Assembly: GCA_902779535.1 (NCBI GenBank)
Contig: CACZBX010000001.1
Coordinates: forward strand, 1 to 64,000
Source: an uncultured Bacteroidales bacterium
GTDB lineage: Bacteria; Bacteroidota; Bacteroidia; Bacteroidales; Bacteroidaceae
Direction: 5' to 3'
DNA length: 64,000 nucleotides
Shown: positions 1 through 8,735 of the stretch, piece by piece
Layout: each line of letters starts with the position of its first letter
Position numbering within the stretch: the stretch's first letter is position 1
Notes under the pieces: generated by a model
The model's database searches: none
Told to the model about the DNA's origin: nothing
The model's input: only the letters and a program-made list of their open reading frames with translations
Program-made: the position numbers and the translations under genes

Positions 1-1
1 G

Positions 2-400
2 TTGGATGTTTCCAATAATACGGCATTATATGACTTGAGATGCGACGGTAATCAGCTGACTTCGTTTGTTGTAACGAATCATTCATCCCTTAGCAAACTG
101 AATATAGCAAATAATCCAAAATTAACATCATTGGATTGCTCACGCAATGTCTTAACTACTTTAGAGTTTACAGGTTGTACCGCACTAAAGAGTCTGGACT
201 GCAATTGGAATCGGTTGACAGAACTGGATATCAGTTCATTTTTCCCGACACTGACCAGATATAACGTGTTCTGTGGTAACCAAGAGAATAAAGATGGTGA
301 GGACCAAGTCATGACACTCACTCACCATGCACAGGACAATACGACTTTCCGTGAGCCCACTCTGAGAAATTGGTATGTAACATTAGTGCCAAAGGAATAG
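2..400 (+). CDS. Leucine-rich-repeat protein, C-terminal fragment
   Basis: This is the 3' end of a gene that starts left of the window; about 132 codons are visible, ending with TAG at 398-400. The protein shows irregular repeats of about 21-23 residues with the pattern LxxLxCxxNxLTxL (for example LTSLDCSRNVLTTLE and LKSLDCNWNRLTELD), typical of the extracellular BspA/internalin-like leucine-rich repeats common in Bacteroidetes. After the last repeat, about 45 residues form a non-repeat C-terminal cap. Such proteins are usually secreted or surface-attached and bind host or glycan ligands, but the N-terminus that would show export is outside the window. Function beyond the repeat fold cannot be stated. 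Confidence 0.8.
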   Translation: MDVSNNTALYDLRCDGNQLTSFVVTNHSSLSKLNIANNPKLTSLDCSRNVLTTLEFTGCTALKSLDCNWNRLTELDISSFFPTLTRYNVFCGNQENKDGEDQVMTLTHHAQDNTTFREPTLRNWYVTLVPKE

Positions 401-450
401 AAATAACATCCAAAAATTTGGTTTTTATATGATTCAATAAAAGAATCCAT

Positions 451-458
451 TATCTTTG
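451..458 (+). promoter_or_regulatory. Bacteroidetes -7 box (TATCTTTG) for the GH53 gene
   Basis: An exact TAnnTTTG box lies 29 bases before the proposed ATG at 488. No well-spaced TTTG -33 box is evident. Confidence 0.6.
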
Positions 459-487
459 CATCATTGATTAACAAACAGTTGAAAAAT

Positions 488-1987
488 ATGAAGCGAGAAT
501 TATTGATGTTATTATGTATGGCAGCATTCATCATGGGGATGAATAGTTGTGGTGTGAAGGGAAATGAAGCCGCCGTAGAAGAACAGCAGGAACAAGAAGA
601 AGTATTCTATAAGGGTGCGGATATCAGTTGGATCACCGAGATGGAATCAAAAAGTGAAAAACTGTACAACGCCGCCGGTGAAGAGCGCGAAGGAACAGCC
701 CTGATGAAGGAATTAGGCATGAACGCTGTCCGCCTACGTGTATGGGTAGATCCATCCAAGCACGGAAATTGGTGCAACAAGGAAGACTTGTTAGTAAAGT
801 GTAAACGTGCTGCAGCTCTCGATATGGAGATTATGATCGACTTCCATTACAGTGACTATTGGGCTGATCCTAATCATCAGAACATTCCGGAAGCATGGAA
901 GAACCATTCATACGAAGAGATGAAGCAGGATGTGGCCGCACATACAAAAGATGTGCTGACCTTGCTGAAGAACAACCAGATCAATCCGAAGTGGGTACAG
1001 GTAGGCAACGAGACAAGCGACGGATTCCTGTGGCCTGTAGGTAAGGCAAGCGAGAATCCGGAACAATATGCCGGACTCTTCAAAGCCGGTTATGATGCAG
1101 CCAAGGAAGTGTTCCCCGAGACCATCGTCATCGTCCATCTTGACAACGGTTTCGACCAAGAAATGTATGACTGGAACCTCGATATCCTGAAGAACAACGG
1201 AGCAAAGTGGGATATGATCGGATTGTCAGTCTATCCGTATTGGGCTATGCAGAACAAGCAGGTGAATGCCAACGAAACCATTGCAAGGAGTCTGGCAAAC
1301 ATCCAACATCTGTATGAGAAATACGGCTCAGAAAGTATCATCGTAGAAACAGGAACGGAAGTTACCGACCCAGAAAAGGGCAGAAGAGAGATGAGTCGCA
1401 TCGTACAAAGGGCTATGAACCAGTCGAAAGGCCATTGCAAAGGCGTATTCTACTGGGAACCTGAGTGCCGCCCGACACACTATAAGCTGGGTGCTTTCGA
1501 TGAAGAAGGAAGGCCGACGGCCATCATGGAAGCATTCACACCGAAACTCTACACCAAGCGTGTAGCACAGTTCGCCATCCTCTGCTGGGACATCAACAAG
1601 ACCACGGAGAATTGGGCAAAGTTCTTGGGGGTTGAAACACCGAAGATTGTCACCACCGATAGTTGGGAGGCTACCCATGCATACTATCGTGGCAAACCGT
1701 GCCATGCTCAGATCTACCAATCGTTCTTCAACTTCGAGAACATCCAGTTCGAATTGATTTCTCCGATGGATGATACCCCATCGGTATGGCTAGAGTACCT
1801 GAAGAAGAACGGTGAGGGACTGCATCACATCGCTTTCACTTGCAAGGATATGAAGCAAACCCTCAAGAACCTGGCCGAAGACGGCATGCCTGTCGTAGCC
1901 GGAGGTGACTATACCAACGGAAGATATTCATACATCGACTCCGAAGGAAAGTTGACCATGATGCTTGAATTGCTCGAAAACGATTAA
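488..1987 (+). CDS. GH53 arabinogalactan endo-beta-1,4-galactanase fused to a C-terminal VOC domain
   Basis: The ATG at 488 is preferred over the in-frame TTG at 464 because it gives a clean lipoprotein signal (MKRELLMLLCMAAFIMGMNSC) and follows the -7 box. Residues about 40-350 match family GH53, which cuts beta-1,4-galactan in type I arabinogalactan. The acid/base is probably E175 (GNET) and the nucleophile E287 (VETG). Residues about 355-499 are a different fold: a vicinal-oxygen-chelate (glyoxalase/epimerase-like) module with the FELISP and LHHIAF signatures and a terminal MLELLE. The open reading frame runs through both parts without interruption. The usual GH53 enzyme ends near residue 350. 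The next gene, GH51, fits the same substrate. The role of the VOC part is unknown. Confidence 0.88.
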   Translation: MKRELLMLLCMAAFIMGMNSCGVKGNEAAVEEQQEQEEVFYKGADISWITEMESKSEKLYNAAGEEREGTALMKELGMNAVRLRVWVDPSKHGNWCNKEDLLVKCKRAAALDMEIMIDFHYSDYWADPNHQNIPEAWKNHSYEEMKQDVAAHTKDVLTLLKNNQINPKWVQVGNETSDGFLWPVGKASENPEQYAGLFKAGYDAAKEVFPETIVIVHLDNGFDQEMYDWNLDILKNNGAKWDMIGLSVYPYWAMQNKQVNANETIARSLANIQHLYEKYGSESIIVETGTEVTDPEKGRREMSRIVQRAMNQSKGHCKGVFYWEPECRPTHYKLGAFDEEGRPTAIMEAFTPKLYTKRVAQFAILCWDINKTTENWAKFLGVETPKIVTTDSWEATHAYYRGKPCHAQIYQSFFNFENIQFELISPMDDTPSVWLEYLKKNGEGLHHIAFTCKDMKQTLKNLAEDGMPVVAGGDYTNGRYSYIDSEGKLTMMLELLEND

Positions 1988-2012
1988 GACACGAACAATA
2001 ACCATGAAATAT

Positions 2013-2046
2013 GAAAGACTGCCCTCTTTTAAGAAGGCAGTCTTTC
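2013..2046 (+). terminator. Rho-independent terminator after GH53
   Basis: Perfect 11-bp stem (GAAAGACTGCC, 2013-2023, with its complement at 2036-2046) around a 12-nt loop, followed by a T-rich stretch. It separates the GH53 gene from the GH51 gene. Confidence 0.85.
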
Positions 2047-2067
2047 TGTTTATTCAACAAAAAAATG

Positions 2068-2075
2068 TATATTTG
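2068..2075 (+). promoter_or_regulatory. -7 box (TATATTTG) for the GH51 gene
   Basis: Exact TAnnTTTG match just after the GH53 terminator and 29 bases before the GH51 ATG, so GH51 has its own promoter. Confidence 0.65.
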
Positions 2076-2104
2076 TAACCAAAGAATCATCAAATCAAAA
2101 AATC

Positions 2105-4078
2105 ATGAAAATACACAAATCGTTTTTGGCCATCCTGGCCCTTATTGCAACCATCGGTATGCAGGCTCAAACGCATAACCTTGTGGTACAAGCCAACAAG
2201 ATAGGAGCACCTATCCAGTCGACCATGTACGGTCTCTTCTTCGAAGATATCAACTACGGAGCAGATGGCGGCGTATATGCCGAACTCATCAAGAATCGTT
2301 CCTTCGAATATCCACAGAACTACATGGGCTGGGTGACCTTCGGTAATGTCAAACTGATGAATGACGGTCCGTTCGAAAAGAACCCACACTACGTACGCCT
2401 TGGTAACCCGGGACACAGAGAGAAATGGACAGGCATCGAGAATGAAGGCTACTTCGGAATAGGCATTAAGGAAGGAGCCGACTATCGCTTTACCGTCTGG
2501 GCAAGAGGAGAGAACCAGAAGATCCGTGTCGAACTGATCAAGAACAACTCAATGGAAGAGACGCAAGTCCTTGCCCAACAAGAGATTGATATCAATACTA
2601 AAGAATGGAAACAGTTCGAGGCTATCCTTCGTGCTCCGGTTACGGAACCAAAGGCTCATCTGCGCATCTTCCTCTTAAGCAGAAACGACGGAACACTCGA
2701 CTTGGAACATGTCTCCCTATTCCCTGTTGACACATGGAAAGGACGGAAGAACGGCCTGCGCAAAGACTTGGTGCAAGCACTTTATGATATCCGCCCGGGT
2801 ATTCTACGCTTCCCCGGTGGATGTATCGTGGAAGGTACCGACATGGAGACCCGTTACCAATGGAAGAACACGGTCGGTCCAGTTGAGAACCGTCCGCTGA
2901 ACGAGAACAGATGGCATTACACCTTCGCTCACCGTTTCTTCCCAGACTATTTCCAGAGCTATGGCCTCGGATTCTTCGAATTCTTCCAGTTGTCTGAGGA
3001 TATCGGTGCAGAGCCACTGCCTATTCTGAACGTCGGACTCATCTGCCAATATCAGAATGACGAAGATGCTCAACCCGGTGTCAATGAGATCGGAGAGTTC
3101 ATCCAAGATGCACTCGACTTGGTTGAGTTTGCCAACGGAGATACGAATACGAAGTGGGGTAAATTGCGTGCCGACATGGGACATCCGGCACCTTTCAACA
3201 TGAAATACATGGGCATCGGTAACGAACAATGGGGATCAATCTACCCAGAACACTTGAAACCATTCGTAGAAGCAATGCGTAAGGCTCATCCGGAAATCAA
3301 AATCGTGGGTAGTTCAGGTCCTCAATCAGAAGGAGAAGACTTCGACTACCTCTGGCCGGAGATGAAGAAATTGAAAGCCGACCTGGTGGACGAGCACTTC
3401 TATCGCCCGGAGAAATGGTTCCTCTCACAAGGCAACCGTTACGACAACTACGACCGTAAGGGTCCGAAAGTATTTGCCGGTGAATATGCTTGCCACGGAA
3501 GAGGAAAGAAGTTCAACCACTTCCACGCTTCACTGCTGGAAGCAGCGTTCATGACGAACTTAGAACGAAATGCAGATATCGTTCACATGGCTACCTATGC
3601 TCCGCTCTTCGCCCATGTGGAAGGCTGGCAATGGAGACCCGACTTGATCTGGTTCGACAACTTGAACACCGTCCGCACATGCAGCTATTATGTACAACAA
3701 CTATACAGCCTGAACAAAGGAACAAATGTTGTCCCTTTGACCATGAACAAGAAGCCCGTCAGCGGACAGGACGGACAGGACGGATTGTTTGCTAGTGCCG
3801 TTTGGGACAGCAAGGGACAAACTTACATCGTGAAGGTAATCAACACCTCCGACAGCGCACAGCCAGTCACACTGACCTTTGCCGGTTTGAAGAAAAAAGT
3901 GACTTTAGGCAATGGCACCTGCATCACCTTGCATGCCGACAACCCAGATATCGACAATACCTTACAGCAACCAAACACCGTCATGCCGAAGTCAAAAGCC
4001 GTATCCATCGAAGGAAACGTGCTGAACACAGAGGTAGCAGCCCAGACATTTGCTATTTATAAGTTCAAAGCCAACTGA
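2105..4078 (+). CDS. GH51 alpha-L-arabinofuranosidase
   Basis: A 657-residue exported protein; the signal peptide ends near MQAQ (residue 22). The family GH51 (beta/alpha)8 domain carries the acid/base E374 in MGIGNEQWG and the nucleophile E460 in VFAGEYACHG. GH51 enzymes release L-arabinofuranose from arabinan or arabinoxylan side chains. Residues about 75-215, placed between the first catalytic-domain strand (GLFFEDINYGADGG) and the FPGGC segment, look like an inserted carbohydrate-binding jelly roll. A beta-sandwich follows after about residue 520. It is transcribed from its own promoter and ends at a strong terminator. Together with the GH53 enzyme upstream it suggests extracytoplasmic arabinogalactan processing. 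Confidence 0.93.
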   Translation: MKIHKSFLAILALIATIGMQAQTHNLVVQANKIGAPIQSTMYGLFFEDINYGADGGVYAELIKNRSFEYPQNYMGWVTFGNVKLMNDGPFEKNPHYVRLGNPGHREKWTGIENEGYFGIGIKEGADYRFTVWARGENQKIRVELIKNNSMEETQVLAQQEIDINTKEWKQFEAILRAPVTEPKAHLRIFLLSRNDGTLDLEHVSLFPVDTWKGRKNGLRKDLVQALYDIRPGILRFPGGCIVEGTDMETRYQWKNTVGPVENRPLNENRWHYTFAHRFFPDYFQSYGLGFFEFFQLSEDIGAEPLPILNVGLICQYQNDEDAQPGVNEIGEFIQDALDLVEFANGDTNTKWGKLRADMGHPAPFNMKYMGIGNEQWGSIYPEHLKPFVEAMRKAHPEIKIVGSSGPQSEGEDFDYLWPEMKKLKADLVDEHFYRPEKWFLSQGNRYDNYDRKGPKVFAGEYACHGRGKKFNHFHASLLEAAFMTNLERNADIVHMATYAPLFAHVEGWQWRPDLIWFDNLNTVRTCSYYVQQLYSLNKGTNVVPLTMNKKPVSGQDGQDGLFASAVWDSKGQTYIVKVINTSDSAQPVTLTFAGLKKKVTLGNGTCITLHADNPDIDNTLQQPNTVMPKSKAVSIEGNVLNTEVAAQTFAIYKFKAN

Positions 4079-4100
4079 TCACAGACTGTACAGCATAACA

Positions 4101-4147
4101 AAGCGAGGAGGGAAAGAACCATTTCCTTCCTCGCTTTCATCTTTTTT
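4101..4147 (+). terminator. Rho-independent terminator after GH51
   Basis: A 15-bp stem (4101-4115 with 4122-4136, one G-U pair) and a 6-nt loop, followed by a T-rich run to 4147. Confidence 0.85.
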
Positions 4148-4200
4148 GTACCTACTGCACAACTTCACGCACAAAAGAAGAAAGATTCGAAAAAAAGCCG

Positions 4201-4208
4201 TAAATTCG
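4201..4208 (+). promoter_or_regulatory. Possible -7 box (TAAATTCG) for the TlpA-like/yifB pair
   Basis: One mismatch to TAnnTTTG, 17 bases before the ATG at 4226. Weak evidence on its own; supported by its place just after a terminator. Confidence 0.35.
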
Positions 4209-4225
4209 CAGCAAACAAATTACTC

Positions 4226-5263
4226 ATGAGACACTGGAGTACGTGGCTTTTACTTGGTTTGGTTTTATTCACCTCCTGCAAGAAAAAAACCTTTACACTC
4301 GAAGGACAGCTGAACAACTTGCCTTCGGACACCCTATTGGTATATTACATGGAACCCAGTTTCTCGTTAGACACCATCATCCTCAAAGATGGGAAATTCA
4401 AGTATAAGATTCAACCCGATACGTTTACCGTCTTTCAAATCCTCTGGCATGATCAAGAGATGATCCCGATATTTGCCGACAAAGGGCAGAAAGTGAAGGT
4501 GAACGGAGACAACCAATCGTTTACCATCAAAGGACGCGATGAAAATAAACTTATGAACGAGATCATTACCTCGTTGAACCAAACAAAAGAAAGTGATCTC
4601 AAGGAGGCCGTCGACTCGATAGTCCGGGCGAATCCTCGTTCGTACACAAATCTTTACCTCTTAGATAAATATTATGCACGAGGCTCCGTTAACGATGTGA
4701 ATCGCCTAAAAGCACTGATTAGCAGACTGAGCGGAAACGTGCAGGACACGCGGTATGTATCCAACCTGAAAAAGCGTCTGGACCAGGCTACGATGAAAAA
4801 CAATAGCTATATCAACCTCTTCAATGTGCCCGACCGGAATGGGAAAACCGTCGGTCCTACACAGATGAGAGATAAATATGTGCTGTTAAGCTTCTGGGCA
4901 AGTTGGGATCCTGCCAGTATCGCCCACCAAGACACCTTGGCTTCTGCCGTGAAAGCTTTGAAGAAAGAGAAATTCGTTGCCATGAGCATCTCACTCGACA
5001 TGAATAGAGAAACTTGGCTCAATGCTATCAGCAAAAGAGATACGACACAGTGGTTCCAGACTTGTGATTTCAAGGCATGGAAAGGTAATATCATCACCCA
5101 AACAGGACTGATTGATATCCCCAAAAACTATCTATTAGACAAGAACAGACGGATTCTCATTGAGGATATCAATGGGGACTCACTGGTTCATAAAGTGAAA
5201 GATTTAATTAAACAGGATCAAGAAAAAGAGAAAGAACAGAAACTGAAGAGACTAAGAAAATAA
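4226..5263 (+). CDS. TlpA/thioredoxin-like lipoprotein lacking the CXXC motif
   Basis: A 345-residue lipoprotein; the lipobox is LFTSC with C19 as the lipidation site. Residues about 20-110 resemble the beta-rich DUF4369 domain found before many Bacteroidetes thiol-disulfide oxidoreductases. Residues about 195-330 form a thioredoxin-like domain with the VLLSFWASW strand and a cis-proline loop (DIPKNYLLD). Where a redox-active family member would have WCxxC, this protein has WASWDPAS, so neither catalytic cysteine is present. It is therefore unlikely to be a disulfide oxidoreductase; a binding or scaffold role is possible. The C-terminus is highly charged (KEKEQKLKRLRK). The yifB gene starts 27 bases later, suggesting co-transcription. 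Confidence 0.8.
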   Translation: MRHWSTWLLLGLVLFTSCKKKTFTLEGQLNNLPSDTLLVYYMEPSFSLDTIILKDGKFKYKIQPDTFTVFQILWHDQEMIPIFADKGQKVKVNGDNQSFTIKGRDENKLMNEIITSLNQTKESDLKEAVDSIVRANPRSYTNLYLLDKYYARGSVNDVNRLKALISRLSGNVQDTRYVSNLKKRLDQATMKNNSYINLFNVPDRNGKTVGPTQMRDKYVLLSFWASWDPASIAHQDTLASAVKALKKEKFVAMSISLDMNRETWLNAISKRDTTQWFQTCDFKAWKGNIITQTGLIDIPKNYLLDKNRRILIEDINGDSLVHKVKDLIKQDQEKEKEQKLKRLRK

Positions 5264-5290
5264 TAACAACCATTACTTAACTAAATCATT

Positions 5291-6829
5291 ATGCTTGTAA
5301 AAGTCTATGGCGCTGCCCTCCAAGGCATCGACGCTACTATTATTACAATTGAAGTAAATAGTTCGAGAGGCATCAAGTTTTTTCTGGTCGGACTCCCTGA
5401 TTCAGCGGTAAAAGAAAGCCATGAACGCATCCATGCAGCCCTGCAAGTGAACGGCTATAAGTACCCATCGTGCCAGATTATCGTTAATATGGCCCCTGCC
5501 GACATTCGAAAAGAAGGATCTGCCTACGACTTACCATTGGCCATCGGCATTCTGGCCGCAGCACAGGTGGTATCCGAGGAAAAACTATCCCACTATCTGA
5601 TCATCGGAGAATTAAGTTTGGACGGCAGTCTGCAACCCATCAAAGGAGCACTTCCCATCGCCGTAGAAGCACAAGCCAAAGGGTTTAAAGGTATCATCCT
5701 GCCCAAACAGAATGCAAGAGAGGCTGCTGTCGTCGACCATATTAATGTGTATGGTGTAGAAAATCTAAAAGAAGTCGTTGAGTTCTTCAACAACGAAAGA
5801 GAGCTGAGCCCGACTATTGTCAACACCGATGAAGAGTTTTACCAACACCAAAGTAACTTTCCTTTCGACTTCTCGGATGTGAAAGGGCAGGAGAGTGTCA
5901 AAAGAGCATTGGAGGTAGCAGCCTGCGGCGGACATAACCTAATTATGATCGGTGCTCCAGGCAGCGGAAAGTCGATGATGGCCAAGAGATTGCCTTCCAT
6001 TCTTCCTCCACTCTCACTGGCCGAGAGCTTGGAGACTACCAAGATTCATTCTGTTGCCGGAAAATTAGGGAAAGACACATCGCTTATTACCACCCGGCCG
6101 TTCCGAAGCCCACACCATACCATCTCACAAGTGGCCATGGTGGGTGGTGGAAGCAATCCTCAACCAGGGGAGATCAGTCTCGCCCACAATGGAATCCTCT
6201 ATCTGGATGAATTACCTGAATTTAACAGAAGTGTATTGGAGGTGCTTCGACAACCCCTTGAGGACCGCCATATCACCGTATCAAGAGCAAAATACAGTTT
6301 GGATTTCCCTGCCAGCTTTATGCTGATTGCATCCATGAATCCTTGCCCTTGCGGTTATTATAACCACCCGACACGGCCATGTGTATGCAGCCCAGGACAA
6401 GTACAACGGTACCTGAACCGCATCAGTGGACCTTTGCTGGATCGGATAGATATCCAGGTAGAAATCGTTCCTGTTCCCTTTGAGAAACTCTCGGAAGCAC
6501 GGTGTGGAGAGGGCAGCGCCACGATTCGGGAGCGGGTTATCAAAGCTCGGAATATTCAAGCCAAACGATTTGCAAACTATAAAGGAGTGTATTGCAATGC
6601 TCAGATGGAAAGTAAGCTCATTCATCTTTTCGCACAGCCCGATGAGGCCGGCTTGCGATTACTCAAGAATGCCATGAACCGACTGAACTTGTCGGCCCGT
6701 GCATACGACCGTATCTTAAAAGTATCACGAACCATCGCCGACATGGATGAAAGTGAACAGATCAAGTCCGTTCATTTGGCAGAAGCCATCAACTACCGAA
6801 ATTTAGACCGCGAAGACTGGGCTGGATAA
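5291..6829 (+). CDS. YifB/ComM-family Mg-chelatase-like AAA+ ATPase
   Basis: A 512-residue protein with the order expected of this family: an N-terminal ChlI/Lon-protease-like domain (residues about 20-140), the AAA+ core with Walker A GAPGSGKS at 221-228 and Walker B ILYLDELPEF, and a C-terminal Mg_chelatase_C domain (about 410-505). A CPCGYY / CVCSPGQ cysteine cluster typical of the family lies in the AAA+ part. In Haemophilus and Vibrio, ComM is a hexameric helicase that promotes branch migration during natural transformation; in non-competent bacteria the role is less clear. It follows the TlpA-like gene by 27 bases. Length is normal for the family. Confidence 0.93.
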   Translation: MLVKVYGAALQGIDATIITIEVNSSRGIKFFLVGLPDSAVKESHERIHAALQVNGYKYPSCQIIVNMAPADIRKEGSAYDLPLAIGILAAAQVVSEEKLSHYLIIGELSLDGSLQPIKGALPIAVEAQAKGFKGIILPKQNAREAAVVDHINVYGVENLKEVVEFFNNERELSPTIVNTDEEFYQHQSNFPFDFSDVKGQESVKRALEVAACGGHNLIMIGAPGSGKSMMAKRLPSILPPLSLAESLETTKIHSVAGKLGKDTSLITTRPFRSPHHTISQVAMVGGGSNPQPGEISLAHNGILYLDELPEFNRSVLEVLRQPLEDRHITVSRAKYSLDFPASFMLIASMNPCPCGYYNHPTRPCVCSPGQVQRYLNRISGPLLDRIDIQVEIVPVPFEKLSEARCGEGSATIRERVIKARNIQAKRFANYKGVYCNAQMESKLIHLFAQPDEAGLRLLKNAMNRLNLSARAYDRILKVSRTIADMDESEQIKSVHLAEAINYRNLDREDWAG

Positions 6830-6869
6830 ATGTTTATTTATATAGCTTTGCCACTATGGGTAAAATAAA

Positions 6870-6877
6870 TATCTTTG
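6870..6877 (+). promoter_or_regulatory. -7 box (TATCTTTG) for the Fic gene
   Basis: Exact TAnnTTTG match, 83 bases before the ATG at 6961. A second match (TAGCTTTG, 6843-6850) lies just upstream. Confidence 0.5.
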
Positions 6878-6960
6878 TGAATAAAACTAACTTCGCAACG
6901 TCAATAGATGTTATTAACGCTATCATAAAAAGTTTGATAAACAGTTAATGGTATATTATC

Positions 6961-7830
6961 ATGCAAAATAAGAAGTCGATACGTTTTTATAAGGACCACG
7001 AAGTCAGGGCCATTTGGGACGAAGAGAAATCCCTTTGGTGGTTTTCTATTGTGGATATCGTTGGTGCTATTACAGATAGTCCCAACCCTCGAAAATATTG
7101 GAGTGTGTTGAAAACCAGGCTGAAAAAGAGCGGAAATGAGTTGACTACACGTTGTAGTCAACTGAAAATGACTGCAGCCGATGGGAAGCAATATGCTACT
7201 GATTGTTTTGCTCAGGATGATATTACCCAATTAGTAAGAGTGATCCCAAGCAAGAAAACGGCAGATTTCCTTGACTGGTTCGTATATAGCGACAACACTA
7301 TTGACGGACAGAGCAAGAAAAAAGCCTATACTCTTCTGGAGAGTGGACTACTCGATGATATGAGACCTGGAACGGTGAAAAGTCTGCAACAAATACACGC
7401 TTTCCTATTCGGCGGTCTATATGACTTCGCAGGTAAGATACGCACTAGGACCATTTCAAAAGGGAACACCATTTTTTGCCTGGCAGAGCACTTACACCAA
7501 TACCTGCAAACGGTGGAGGCAATGCCTGATAGCACATTCGATGAGATTGTAAACAAATACATAGAAATGAACATGGCTCATCCATTCATGGAGGGCAATG
7601 GTCGTTCGATGCGTATTTGGCTCGACCTAATGCTAAAGAAAAGACTCGGGCTCTGTATTGATTGGAGCAAGATTGGTAAGCGCGACTATCTTGACGCCAT
7701 GACAGAAAGCAAAATGAACGACGCCAAGATACGGGAGTTGTTACGCCGAGCTCTTACTGACAAAATTGATGATCGCGAAACATTTATGAAAGGCATCGAT
7801 TACTCATACTATTACGAGCAAGAGGAATAA
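6961..7830 (+). CDS. Fic-domain protein with BRO-like N-terminal domain
   Basis: A 289-residue cytoplasmic protein. Residues 1-105 resemble the BRO-N domain of phage antirepressors (start SIRFYKDHEVRAIWDEE, then WWFSIVDIVGAIT). Residues about 120-280 are a Fic domain with the complete catalytic signature HPFMEGNGRSMR at 207-218. This loop includes the histidine and the Gly/Asn/Gly/Arg residues that bind the nucleotide in enzymes that transfer AMP to proteins. The flap LFGGLYDFAGKIRTRTISKG is also present. I see no clear inhibitory (S/T)xxxE(G/N) helix, and no small antitoxin gene sits beside it. The gene stands alone between yifB and a bidirectional terminator. AMP transfer is inferred from the motif; the target is unknown. 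Confidence 0.85.
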   Translation: MQNKKSIRFYKDHEVRAIWDEEKSLWWFSIVDIVGAITDSPNPRKYWSVLKTRLKKSGNELTTRCSQLKMTAADGKQYATDCFAQDDITQLVRVIPSKKTADFLDWFVYSDNTIDGQSKKKAYTLLESGLLDDMRPGTVKSLQQIHAFLFGGLYDFAGKIRTRTISKGNTIFCLAEHLHQYLQTVEAMPDSTFDEIVNKYIEMNMAHPFMEGNGRSMRIWLDLMLKKRLGLCIDWSKIGKRDYLDAMTESKMNDAKIRELLRRALTDKIDDRETFMKGIDYSYYYEQEE

Positions 7831-7893
7831 AATTTGGAGAATAAACAGATGGTAGAACATTTTGTATAACTATTTACTGGACAGGATAAAACA

Positions 7894-7928
7894 TAAGAGG
7901 GGGCAATTTACGAAATTGCTTCCTCTTA
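7894..7928. terminator. Bidirectional terminator between fic and DUF4468 genes
   Basis: A 16-bp stem (7894-7909 with 7913-7928, two G-U pairs) with a 3-nt loop lies between two convergent genes and can serve both. Confidence 0.85.
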
Positions 7929-7947
7929 TAATTCGTATTAAATGTGA

Positions 7948-8688
7948 TTACCAGTCATCATTTTCATTACCCACAATACCACGCTTAACAGCATCCTCAA
8001 TCTTGTCCATGATTACATTGCTATAAGCATGTGTCATCACCAAAGCCTTGGAAGAAGTACGCTTCTTATTATCCTTTGCCTTGAAAGGATAATGCTTAGC
8101 AATTTCCCAATGCTCATCACGTAAGTTTCGATCAGTAGCATCTTTCTTCATCCGCTTAGGATCACCATACGTGTTTCGACCTACGTTATCGTCACGCCCT
8201 AGTGCACCAATCCAACCAGCACCAACATTATCGAGGACATCATAGTTTTGTACTGTATAAGTAACACGCAACCGCTGATCCTTAATATCAATCTTGATTA
8301 CCGGCGTGATGCTGACACTGTACTCACTTAACGTACCTGTATGCTGAGCGATATTATCAATAGTTGCATTGAATATAATCGTACCACTTTCCTTATCGTT
8401 CATTGTGATAGCACTTTGTTGTCCGGCAAAGGTTGCTGTTACCCAATAGTTCATCAAAACATATATTTGATTTTTCGACATACCCGGACACTGGATAATT
8501 TCCTGATAGGTCAGTGATTTATTTTGGTCCAATGTCAATTCACTGGCTAAGTTTGCGGCAGCATCTAACCACTTGTCTCCATAGCGTTGCTTAGCATACT
8601 TTTCCAAGTCGTCCACCTTTATCACCTGTGCGTTTAAGGTAAAGAAGGAAAACAGCACAAGAGAAATAAAAACAAATAATTTCTTCAT
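7948..8688 (-). CDS. Exported DUF4468-type protein
   Basis: A 246-residue protein with a signal peptide (MKKLFVFISLVLFSFFTLNAQ). Residues about 65-175 fit DUF4468, a TBP-like alpha/beta fold seen in exported Bacteroidetes proteins: an N-terminal helix (YVLMNYWVTATF), then paired strands (SGTIIFNATI, KIDIKDQRLRVTYTVQNYD). The C-terminal third is charged (KRMKKDATDRN, KAKDNKKRTSSKA) and ends in acidic residues. The family's biochemical role is unknown. It follows the DUF4886 gene by 47 bases on the same strand and may share its transcript. Confidence 0.65.
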   Translation of the reverse strand: MKKLFVFISLVLFSFFTLNAQVIKVDDLEKYAKQRYGDKWLDAAANLASELTLDQNKSLTYQEIIQCPGMSKNQIYVLMNYWVTATFAGQQSAITMNDKESGTIIFNATIDNIAQHTGTLSEYSVSITPVIKIDIKDQRLRVTYTVQNYDVLDNVGAGWIGALGRDDNVGRNTYGDPKRMKKDATDRNLRDEHWEIAKHYPFKAKDNKKRTSSKALVMTHAYSNVIMDKIEDAVKRGIVGNENDDW

Positions 8689-8735
8689 TGATTTTTTCTT
8701 TAAAATTATTACTCAATCATTATCTATACGCACCA

